Below, piece by piece: positions 51,736 to 58,195 of a DNA stretch of 58,195 nt. Source of the stretch: Enterococcus sp. PF1-24 (GTDB lineage: Bacteria; Bacillota; Bacilli; Lactobacillales; Enterococcaceae); the NCBI RefSeq assembly GCF_029893325.1, contig NZ_JARXWL010000018.1:1-58195 (forward strand), in the 5' to 3' direction. Under the pieces are notes generated by a model that worked only from the letters and a program-made list of their open reading frames with translations, had not been told where the DNA came from and did not search any database. Each line of letters starts with the position of its first letter. Position 1 is the stretch's first letter. The translations under genes and the position numbers were made by a program.

Positions 51736-53112
51736 TTGGAAAATCGCTATGCTATTATTTTAGCCGCTGGTAAAGGGACGCGCATGAAGTCCAAGTTATA
51801 TAAAGTTTTACATCAAGTGGCAGGTAAGCCGATGGTGGAACATATTATTAATCGCGTGATTGAAATTCAACCGACAGAAATCGTGACAATCGTCGGTCAC
51901 GGCGCGGAAGCTGTGCAATCGCAATTAGGCGAACGCAGTCAATACGCTTTGCAGGCGGAACAATTAGGAACTGGTCATGCTGTGATGCAAGCGGCGGAGT
52001 TTTTACAAGGAAAACCAGGGACGACGTTGGTGATTAGTGGCGATACGCCTTTATTAACCGCGCAAACCTTAGATAATTTATTTGAATATCATCAAGGAAA
52101 AAATGCTAGTGCGACAATTTTAACGGCGCATGCAGAAAATCCCGCGGGTTACGGCCGAATTATTCGTGACCGAGTAGGAATTGTTGAACGGATTGTTGAA
52201 CAAAAAGATGCGACGGAACAAGAAGCCCGCGTTCAAGAAATTAACACGGGGACTTATTGCTTTGATAACCAAAAACTTTTTGAAGCTTTAGAAAAAATCG
52301 GCACTAATAATGCCCAAGGGGAATATTATTTAACCGATATTATTGAAATTTTGAAAAATGCGGGCGATGCAATTGCGGCTTATCAAACGGCTGATTTTCA
52401 GGAATCATTAGGGGTTAATGACAGAATCGCTTTAGCCGAAGCCAACGAACTTATGCGCCAACGTATCAACCAAAACCATATGCTAAACGGGGTAACTTTG
52501 ATTGACCCGCAAACGACTTATATTGATGCTGGCGTCGTAATCGGTTCAGACACAATTATTGAAGCTGGGGTAAACATAAAAGGTCAGACGGTCATTGGCG
52601 AAGACTGCTTAATTGGCACCCATTCTGAAATTAGCGACAGCCAAATTGGCGACCAAGTAAAAATTTATCATTCCGTTATTGAAGAAGCTAAAATCAGCAA
52701 GGGCGCTGATATCGGACCTTTTACTCATTTGCGACCAGAAGCGGCGATTGGTGAAGGCGCTCATATTGGCAATTTTGTTGAAATTAAAAAAGCAACGATT
52801 GGCGAAAATACTAAGGTGGGGCATTTAAGCTATGTTGGCGATGCAACTTTAGGCACTGACATTAATGTCGGTTGCGGCACTATTTTTGTTAATTATGATG
52901 GTAAAAATAAACATCAAACCGTCATTGGCGACCACAGCTTTATCGGCTCAGGCACCAATCTAATTGCACCAGTTACCATTGGTGAAAAAGCCGTTACGGC
53001 CGCCGGTTCAACAATTACCGAAGACGTTCCTGATAACGCCATGGCAATTGGACGAGCGCGCCAAGTAAATAAAGAGGGCTACAATAAAAAAATTCCTTAT
53101 TTTGAAGATTAA
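51736..53112 (+). CDS. glmU: Bifunctional UDP-N-acetylglucosamine pyrophosphorylase / glucosamine-1-phosphate acetyltransferase
   Basis: A 458-residue enzyme that makes UDP-GlcNAc for wall and teichoic acid synthesis. N-terminal uridyltransferase: [19 protein letters not shown], then ISGDTPLL and [11 protein letters not shown]-terminal left-handed beta-helix with hexapeptide repeats (from about residue 250) and the acetyl-CoA region [13 protein letters not shown]. The start is TTG after GAGGGG; no ATG fits. Order purR-glmU-prs is conserved in enterococci. Confidence 0.96.
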   Translation: MENRYAIILAAGKGTRMKSKLYKVLHQVAGKPMVEHIINRVIEIQPTEIVTIVGHGAEAVQSQLGERSQYALQAEQLGTGHAVMQAAEFLQGKPGTTLVISGDTPLLTAQTLDNLFEYHQGKNASATILTAHAENPAGYGRIIRDRVGIVERIVEQKDATEQEARVQEINTGTYCFDNQKLFEALEKIGTNNAQGEYYLTDIIEILKNAGDAIAAYQTADFQESLGVNDRIALAEANELMRQRINQNHMLNGVTLIDPQTTYIDAGVVIGSDTIIEAGVNIKGQTVIGEDCLIGTHSEISDSQIGDQVKIYHSVIEEAKISKGADIGPFTHLRPEAAIGEGAHIGNFVEIKKATIGENTKVGHLSYVGDATLGTDINVGCGTIFVNYDGKNKHQTVIGDHSFIGSGTNLIAPVTIGEKAVTAAGSTITEDVPDNAMAIGRARQVNKEGYNKKIPYFED

Positions 53113-53120
53113 TCATTAAG

Positions 53121-53165
53121 AAGCAATCGAAGCGGCTAGTTTGACTAGTTCTTTGATTGCTTTTT
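53121..53165 (+). terminator. Terminator of glmU
   Basis: AAGCAATCGAAG/CTTTGATTGCTT, 12 bp with one wobble, enclosing a weaker CTAG-based stem, then TTTTT. Confidence 0.85.
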
Positions 53166-53219
53166 GTAGTCTTTTTCCGTTGAAGAAGAAGGGCGGTTTT
53201 CTGCAAAACTTCCGAAATT

Positions 53220-53323
53220 CCGAACAATTCCTTTTTTCAGAAAGCGTTATTCTAAATTTTTTCCCATTTATCCGAATTAATTCCGGTTAGCCCCTTGATT
53301 TCTTGTATAAAAATGACTAGTAT
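53220..53323 (+). promoter_or_regulatory. prs promoter region with PurBox-like sites
   Basis: CCGAACAATT at 53220-53229 matches a PurBox core, and a weaker ATCCGAATTAAT follows at about 53271-53282. The promoter is TTGATT at 53295-53300, a 17-nt spacer and TAGTAT at 53318-53323. Control of prs by PurR is suggested. Confidence 0.6.
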
Positions 53324-53372
53324 TTAGATGTACAAAAAAATTAAGCCTTATGAACAGAAAGTGGAGGTCCCC

Positions 53373-54341
53373 ATGTCGAAACATTATTTTGATCCAAGGT
53401 TGAAAATTTTCGCCTTGAATTCTAATCGCCCGCTAGCTGAAAAAATCGCAGCAGCAGTAGGTGTGGAATTAGGTAAATCATCAGTTGCGCAATTTAGCGA
53501 TGGTGAAATCCAAGTTAATATTGAAGAAAGTATTCGTGGTGCTCATGTTTATGTGGTTCAATCAACAAGCAGCCCTGTCAACGACAACTTGATGGAATTG
53601 TTAATCATGATTGATGCTTTAAAACGTGCCAGTGCAAAAACAATCAATGTCGTGATGCCTTATTACGGTTATGCCCGACAAGATCGTAAAGCTCGTGCGC
53701 GCGAGCCAATCACAGCTAAATTAGTCGCTAACATGATTGAAAAAGCTGGGGCAACAAGAATGTTAACATTAGATTTACATGCTGCCCAAATTCAAGGCTT
53801 CTTTGATATTCCAGTTGATCATTTAATGGGTGCTCCACTAATTGCTAATTATTTTATTGATAAAGGCATTATCGGTGATGATGTTGTTGTCGTTTCACCA
53901 GACCACGGCGGTGTAACCCGTGCCCGTAAATTGGCTGAATACTTAAAAGCGCCAATTGCGATTATTGACAAACGTCGTCCGAAAGCCAACGTGGCTGAAG
54001 TTATGAATATTATCGGTCAAGTTGAAGGTAAAATTTGTGTGTTAATTGACGATATGATTGATACGGCTGGAACCATTACCCTTGCCGCTAACGCTTTAAA
54101 AGAAGCTGGTGCGAAGAGTGTTTACGCTTCTTGTACGCATCCTGTTCTTTCAGGACCTGCATTGGAAAGAATTGAAGATTCAGCGATTGAACGCTTAGTG
54201 GTAACTGATTCAATCAACTTACCTGAAGATCGCAAAATCGAAAAAATTGACGAAGTGAGTGTTGGGGAATTAATCGGCGATGCCATTAAACGAATTCACG
54301 AAAACAAACCAGTCAGCCCACTTTTTGAAACACAAAAATAA
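53373..54341 (+). CDS. prs: Ribose-phosphate pyrophosphokinase
   Basis: A 322-residue enzyme making PRPP from ribose-5-phosphate and ATP for purine, pyrimidine, His and Trp synthesis. The signature [17 protein letters not shown] and the PRPP loop [13 protein letters not shown] are intact, as is the ATP-flexible loop [19 protein letters not shown]. The ATG at 53373 follows GTGGAGG; an upstream in-frame ATG at 53328 has no ribosome site. PRPP is also the PurR effector. Confidence 0.96.
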   Translation: MSKHYFDPRLKIFALNSNRPLAEKIAAAVGVELGKSSVAQFSDGEIQVNIEESIRGAHVYVVQSTSSPVNDNLMELLIMIDALKRASAKTINVVMPYYGYARQDRKARAREPITAKLVANMIEKAGATRMLTLDLHAAQIQGFFDIPVDHLMGAPLIANYFIDKGIIGDDVVVVSPDHGGVTRARKLAEYLKAPIAIIDKRRPKANVAEVMNIIGQVEGKICVLIDDMIDTAGTITLAANALKEAGAKSVYASCTHPVLSGPALERIEDSAIERLVVTDSINLPEDRKIEKIDEVSVGELIGDAIKRIHENKPVSPLFETQK

Positions 54342-54349
54342 ATGACACT

Positions 54350-54396
54350 AAAGCTGCTATTACTGGTGAAAACATCAGTAACAGCAGCTTTTATAT
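54350..54396 (+). terminator. Terminator of prs
   Basis: AAAGCTGCT plus TTACTG pair with CAGTAA plus AGCAGCTTT across one mismatch, followed by TTTATAT. Confidence 0.88.
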
Positions 54397-54484
54397 TTGC
54401 TATTTGCAAACTTTCAGGCTACAATCAGCTGGAGATTGTAACCTAAAATTTATTAGCTATGAAAATTAAGAGAAGGAGAAAACT

Positions 54485-55123
54485 ATGGAATCTTTAACCA
54501 TCAGAAATGAAGTGGCAGCCGATTATTTTGCTGTGGAAGAAATGACCCGCGAGGCTTTTTGGAATGTTTTTCAACAAGGAAGCGACGAACATTATTTGGC
54601 CCATGTGTTGCGGGAATCACCAGATTTTGTGCCAGAGTTGACTTTTGTGGCAGAAATTGCGGGCAAAATTGTAGGGAGTATCTTTTTTAGTAAATCATTT
54701 GTGTTAGCGGAGAATGGTGAACGCCATGAAATGCTGACTTTTGGTCCGCTGGGGGTTTTGCCAGAATATCAAGGGCAAGGTATCGGTGGTGCTTTAATTA
54801 AAAAAGCCCAAGCAACCGCGCGAGAATTAGGCTATCGGGGAATTATCATTTATGGTTATCCCGAATATTATCAACAATTTGGTTTCCGCCCCGGAAAAGA
54901 ATTTGGAATTAGCGACCCGGAAGGAAATTATCCTTATGCTCATTTGGCGTTGGAAGTCTATCCTGAAGCGTTAAAAGGCATTAGTGGTAAAGCCTTTGAA
55001 AGTCAAGTTTTCCAAGTGGATGAAGCGGCGGTAGCAGCTTTTGATCAACAATTCCCTGAAAAAGAACGAAAAGTTACCACTTCGCAACAAAAATTTGCAG
55101 AAACAGTTACTAAATTTTTATAA
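54485..55123 (+). CDS. GNAT N-acetyltransferase
   Basis: A 212-residue GCN5-type acyltransferase. After REAFWNVFQQGSDEHYLAHVLR comes the acetyl-CoA motif GPLGVLPEYQGQGIGGALIKKA (glycine-rich turn) and the IIYGYPEYYQQFGFRP block, typical of YhbS-like enzymes. The substrate is not predictable. AGAAGGAG precedes the ATG. A bidirectional terminator follows directly. Confidence 0.9.
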   Translation: MESLTIRNEVAADYFAVEEMTREAFWNVFQQGSDEHYLAHVLRESPDFVPELTFVAEIAGKIVGSIFFSKSFVLAENGERHEMLTFGPLGVLPEYQGQGIGGALIKKAQATARELGYRGIIIYGYPEYYQQFGFRPGKEFGISDPEGNYPYAHLALEVYPEALKGISGKAFESQVFQVDEAAVAAFDQQFPEKERKVTTSQQKFAETVTKFL

Positions 55124-55129
55124 AAAGAA

Positions 55130-55157
55130 AAACTAGCGAAGGTAACTTCGCTAGTTT
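55130..55157. terminator. Bidirectional terminator, GNAT gene and thiT
   Basis: AAACTAGCGAAG/CTTCGCTAGTTT is a perfect 12-bp stem with a GTAA loop. It overlaps the thiT stop codon on the other strand. Confidence 0.88.
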
Positions 55158-55735
55158 ATTTTTTGATTGACTACAAATAAGCGAGGGGCAATCTGGGTTA
55201 AAATTCCTAAAACAATCACTGTGTAAATAATATTCATTAAAGCACTACCGCCGTTAAACACGAAAGAATACCAATAAGGGCTCATCCCGGCTGGCGCATA
55301 CATACCCCAAACAAAAACCCCGGCCCAATAATGCCAAAACCAGCGAGCGATGACTGCGATAATGCAACCAAGCGTTACATAAAACAGTGATTTTTTCTGA
55401 TTTTGCTTAGTGATAGCTTGCTGAACTTTGCTAGCAAAAGCACCGCCCGCGCCACCAAAAGCAAAAGCGAAAGGATATTCAAAAATAATTTGCGGAACGG
55501 ATATGAAATTTTTTAGGGCACTACCACTGACAATATTTAACAAGCCCCAAATAAAGCCAGCTGTTAAGCCAGGTAATAAGCCCCGACGATAAGAATATAA
55601 TATTAAAGGAACTAACCCTAGTGAAAGGTCTAAGCTAGCATTTACCGACTGTAGCGGGATAAACGATAAAGCCATCGCTAACGCTGCCACCAGTGTACCT
55701 TCAACCCAAACGTGCAAATCCATTTTTTTAGACAT
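55151..55735 (-). CDS. thiT: Thiamine ECF transporter S component ThiT
   Basis: A 194-residue substrate-binding membrane protein with six helices that works with the shared EcfAA'T module. WVEGTLVAALAMALSFIP and the later FVFNGGSALMNIIYT, WHYWAGVFVWGMYAPAG residues form the thiamine pocket (aromatic-rich loop) of the ThiT family. AAAGGAGAGG precedes the ATG. A TPP riboswitch upstream controls it. Confidence 0.95.
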   Translation of the reverse strand: MSKKMDLHVWVEGTLVAALAMALSFIPLQSVNASLDLSLGLVPLILYSYRRGLLPGLTAGFIWGLLNIVSGSALKNFISVPQIIFEYPFAFAFGGAGGAFASKVQQAITKQNQKKSLFYVTLGCIIAVIARWFWHYWAGVFVWGMYAPAGMSPYWYSFVFNGGSALMNIIYTVIVLGILTQIAPRLFVVNQKIN

Positions 55736-55742
55736 AAAAAAA

Positions 55743-55880
55743 CCTCTCCTTTGATTGCGTGCAAAGAAGAGGGCAGAATTAGCCGTGTGATGTCATACAA
55801 TTCCTACGCTCGAATAACCGAAACAGGTACGAGGGTTTAGAGTAAACTCAATCTCAGCCTAAATGGCTCCCCTTTGCAAC
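55743..55880 (-). promoter_or_regulatory. TPP riboswitch with a ribosome-site-sequestering hairpin
   Basis: On the minus strand, the THI-box aptamer runs from about 55873 to 55801: GGGGAGCC, then GGCTGAGA, ACCC, ACCTG and CGTAGGAA in canonical order. Downstream, CCTCTTCTTTG (55762-55772) can pair with CAAAGGAGAGG (55743-55753), 11 bp with one wobble, burying the thiT ribosome site. No T-run terminator is present, so control is probably at translation. Confidence 0.93.
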
Positions 55881-55923
55881 ATTGATATTAAGTTTTTATA
55901 GAAAAAGTATAACATATTTCTGA

Positions 55924-56706
55924 TTAATTGGCTTGATTATTGGATAAAAAAAGTTCGTCATCGTTAAATTCAATCCGCCAAGTTTTCATACGATTATGAT
56001 AAATAATGTCAGCTACATGAAATTCTTCAGTTAAATGAGTTTCTTCTCGATGCCAAAAGCGGTCATCTACTACATAAACCGGCAGGCGATATTCGTTGTT
56101 AGAAAGCACCGCTTGCGCTTGATGTAAATAAATTCCTTCTTGGAAGAGTGGCCGTAACGCTCGTAAAATTGTGAAATCCATTTCAGCAACACTACGACTA
56201 CGTTGGAAGAAAGTTCGTTTTTCGTTAAATTTATCTTCAACGAGTGAGGAAACTTTTTTCGCCAGTAATTGGTAAAAAGCATCTAAATAGCGATAATAAA
56301 CTCGTGCGTAATCTTCTTTAAATTCAAAGTAAACAAATTTATTTTGTAATTTATAGAAAAATGGTGAGTGCAAATGGGTCCGCATATGGCCGAAATATAA
56401 TAACTCAGAAATTTCAATCGGCGTTAATTCTTTCAACATGTGGGCATCCGCAAAGTCTAACCATTTAATCTCTTGGGATAGTTTTCTGCGAGGGGCTTGC
56501 AAGAAATAATTTTCCACCGCTTCGGTTCCCCGTAAAAATTTCAACCCAGTATGGTGATTATGTTCCCCATAAGGTGAATTAGGGTCAAGAAACAGTAAAT
56601 TTTCAGGGGGTTGTGGTAGCATATTCGCAAAATCATTCATTAATAAACCGCGTGATAAAACGGTATTACTAGTCGTGTCAATATGGACAAAAATCTTGTC
56701 TGCCAA
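55924..56706 (-). CDS. Conserved hypothetical protein with TTG start
   Basis: A 260-residue soluble protein of unknown function. It begins ADKIFVHIDTTSNTVLSRGLL and contains QPPENLLFLDPNSPYGEHNH, a RTHLHSPFFYKLQNKFVYF block, a long helical stretch with YARVYYRYLDAFYQLLAKKV and a late VVDDRFWHREETHLTEEF. The many aromatic and His residues could form an active site, but I do not recognise a family. The TTG at 56706 is preferred because AAGGGGGAAG lies about 7 nt before it; no ATG fits. Gene alone on its strand, between thiT and a small membrane-protein gene. Confidence 0.7.
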   Translation of the reverse strand: MADKIFVHIDTTSNTVLSRGLLMNDFANMLPQPPENLLFLDPNSPYGEHNHHTGLKFLRGTEAVENYFLQAPRRKLSQEIKWLDFADAHMLKELTPIEISELLYFGHMRTHLHSPFFYKLQNKFVYFEFKEDYARVYYRYLDAFYQLLAKKVSSLVEDKFNEKRTFFQRSRSVAEMDFTILRALRPLFQEGIYLHQAQAVLSNNEYRLPVYVVDDRFWHREETHLTEEFHVADIIYHNRMKTWRIEFNDDELFLSNNQAN

Positions 56707-56993
56707 AAATGCTTCCCCCTTAAAATTATTCCAACGCAAACTTTTGCTTTTAGAATATTACTCTTAGTAATTATTGTACTCCTTTATGACGAAAAAGACT
56801 CGTTTCTTTTCTTTTAAAATTAGATTACAAATTGTTATATTTCTGTGATGTTATTAATACAAGGGCAAGTGGCTTTTTTAGAGAAAATTAGATAAAACGC
56901 TTTCTTTTGGCGGCGGCAAAACAGCCAGAAGCTTATAGGGGGGCGTCCTGGCTGTTTCTTTATATTTAGGAGTGGAAATATTGGAAAAACGAA
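56707..56993. other. Gap with a terminator, otherwise empty
   Basis: AT-rich sequence holding the promoter region of the 260-residue hypothetical protein and, near 56918-56957, the terminator of the small gene at 56994. No gene seen on either strand. Confidence 0.5.
56918..56957 (-). terminator. Terminator of the small membrane-protein gene
   Basis: AAACAGCCAG/CTGGCTGTTT, a 10-bp stem with a 19-nt loop, followed on the minus strand by TTTT. It lies past the stop of the gene at 56994-57197. Confidence 0.7.
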
Positions 56994-57197
56994 TTAATAG
57001 TGACGACGATTGCGGCGGTTGCGAGGTTCTGTAAACATCCGCACAATCCAAATCAAGATAGCCAGTGGTAAAGCTAAACGAATCACCAGCCATAACAAAC
57101 CGCTAACGACTCCTAGCACCGTGCTTAAAACAATTCCACCGACAATTAACAGTAAAGCAATTTTGAAAATATTTCCTAAAGTAAATTTTGTATTCAT
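56994..57197 (-). CDS. Small two-segment membrane protein with basic C-terminus
   Basis: A 67-residue protein with two hydrophobic stretches (about residues 10-28 and 32-52) and a strongly basic end EPRNRRNRRHY. The ATG at 57197 follows GGAGGATA; an in-frame ATG 21 nt upstream overlaps the ribosome site. Family not recognised. The gap 57198-57488 to the next gene holds only promoter-like AT-rich sequence. Confidence 0.7.
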   Translation of the reverse strand: MNTKFTLGNIFKIALLLIVGGIVLSTVLGVVSGLLWLVIRLALPLAILIWIVRMFTEPRNRRNRRHY

Positions 57198-57488
57198 TTT
57201 TATATCCTCCTCGTTCATATTAAGGTATTTATTTTTCTGGGAAAAATTAGTTTGATTTTCTCTACGTATATCATTCGACTAGCTTGCTTCCTTAGTAAGT
57301 CGAACTGACATCCAGTTCATCTCTTGTTTTCTATGTTACTACTATAACAATAAAAGTAACGACTGACTTCAGACTTAAGGCTGATTTATCTCTTCGACTT
57401 ATGGTTGAGTGTTTGAAAATAATTTTTTTAGTGCAAATGATTCGAGTTTTTTATAAAAAGAACGTAGACTTAAGTTGTGAGGTGATAA

Positions 57489-58100
57489 ATGATGACCAAA
57501 AATCGAATGGAAGCTTTTACGGATGCGATTATTGCGATTGTGATGACGTTGTTAGTGTTAGAGTTAAGGAGTCCGCAGAAGCCGACATGGCAAGCTTTTT
57601 TAGGCATGGAACATAAGTTGTTAATCTATGTAGTGAGTTTTGTTTCTCTGGCGATTTATTGGAACAATCATCATCATTTATTACAGCTGGTGCATCGGAT
57701 TGATGGCCGGATTTTATGGGCGAATAATTTTTTCATTTTTACTTTGTCTTTATTTCCTTTTGCAACAGCTTGGGTGGGAGACCATTTATATAAATGGCCG
57801 CCGCAAGCCGTTTATGGTTTTGTGATTTTCTTTGCAGATTTAGCCTATTACTTATTGGCGCGAGAATTGATTCGCGGCAACGGGGAAGATTCGCCAATCG
57901 CCCAGTTATTTACGAATTATTACAAAATTTATTTTTCCCTAGGCGCTAATTTAGTAGGTTTGTTGCTAGGTTATTTAATTTTCCCGCCAATTGTTTTAAT
58001 GGTAAATGTCTTGATTCTATTGTTGTGGCTAGTGCCCGACAGACGAATTGAAGCACATTATAAATATAAAAAAACCCACTTAGTTAAGGCGTTAAAACTT
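57489..58100 (+). CDS. TMEM175-family potassium channel, 3' end interrupted by an IS end
   Basis: The frame starts MMTKNRMEAFTDAIIAIVMT, with the FTDA pore motif of bacterial TMEM175 channels, then six hydrophobic helices up to about 58040. The tail PDRRIEAHYKYKKTHLVKAL runs to 58100, where an IS3-type end begins (TGTAGTGACCCC). No stop occurs before the window edge, so the IS has replaced the last codons, or the stop, of the gene. GTGAGGTG lies upstream of the start. It is a paralogue of the gene at 4740. Whether the fused product is functional is unknown. Confidence 0.8.
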
Positions 58101-58195
58101 TGTAGTGACCCCAAAAAGTTAGACTTTTTCGGAGTAGAGAAATCTACTCCGTTTTTTGTTGTTTTCAAATTAACTATTATGCAGCTTTCTGTGCT
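58101..58195 (-). mobile_element. End of an IS3-family (IS150-group-like) insertion sequence, partial
   Basis: The terminal repeat reads TGTAGTGACCCCAAAAAGTT, like IS150-group IRs that start TG and contain GACCCC...AAAGTTAGAC. A GGAGTAGA/TCTACTCC hairpin follows, then the T-rich end of a transposase transcript. On the minus strand the last in-frame codons before a TAA (58177-58179) read AQKAA, as at the end of many IS150-type OrfB transposases. The element continues beyond the window, so its length and flank duplication cannot be judged. Confidence 0.7.
58177..58195 (-). CDS. IS3-type transposase, last codons only
   Basis: Partial minus-strand frame whose final residues are AQKAA before a TAA at 58177-58179. 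It is too short to be conclusive and is inferred from position inside the IS end, its stop placement before the hairpin and the similarity of the ending to IS150-group transposases. Confidence 0.45.

Noticed and set aside
57401-57825. Two short plus-strand reading frames (57401-57616 and 57640-57825)
   Set aside because: They are out-of-frame shadows of the TMEM175-type gene starting at 57489, which carries the family motif.

Overview
The window reads as a chromosomal segment of a low-GC Gram-positive coccus of the Enterococcaceae, most likely Enterococcus or a close relative. This rests on the gene order dut-radA-yacL-gltX-(T-box)-cysE-cysS-mrnC-rlmB-yacP, the purR-glmU-prs cluster, the ymfF/ymfH-rodZ-pgsA neighbourhood, strong AGGAGG ribosome binding sites and AT-rich third codon positions. 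The genus is inferred from gene content, not from a marker gene.

Layout. 1-6060: an accessory stretch with a YcxB-like membrane protein, an orphan bacteriocin-immunity-type gene, a DUF2975/YozG-type pair with a repeat-containing promoter, a TetR remnant, oleate hydratase, a frameshifted TMEM175-type channel and a TetR gene. 6061-14000: a MacB/FtsX-type ABC exporter, an esterase and proB-proA, all separated by arrays of a palindromic repeat. 14100-17620: a serC-serA-DUF1015 operon on the minus strand. 18370-22410: a HelD-type helicase, small genes, a TraX-like gene and the last piece of a PepO-type peptidase. 22480-27860: a divergent sugar locus (DeoR regulator and PfkB kinase against a galactitol-type PTS, a small membrane protein and an adducin-type aldolase) around an operator-rich region. 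27960-29920: a broken MerR gene beside an atypical SDR gene, and a membrane protein. 30200-39570: housekeeping genes for nucleotide hygiene, recombination, aminoacyl-tRNA and cysteine synthesis, RNA processing and Veg. 39600-47500: a GNAT gene, mscL, ymfF-ymfH, an inserted self-regulated TetR module, rodZ, pgsA and a cysteine-containing small protein. 47560-50460: a CPBP protease and an unusual GHKL histidine kinase. 50700-54340: purR, glmU and prs. 54480-58195: a GNAT gene, a TPP-riboswitch-controlled thiT, small genes, and a second TMEM175-type gene whose 3' end is interrupted by the end of an IS3-type element.

How the genes work together. cysE and cysS share a cysteine T-box leader whose specifier is UGC. 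serC and serA make serine, the substrate of CysE. prs makes the PRPP that PurR senses, and both purR and prs carry PurBox-like sites. thiT imports thiamine under TPP control.

The most unusual signal is a family of about 120-bp palindromic elements. There are about 10 near-complete copies and 5 fragments in six clusters. They show compensatory base changes, a 4-5 nt bulge always on the same strand, three sub-types in an apparently fixed cyclic order, and an orientation that follows transcription in five of the six clusters. One copy supplies the last codons and stop of proB. The features behave like a BOX-style modular RNA or DNA element; I cannot tell from the sequence alone whether the family has been described.
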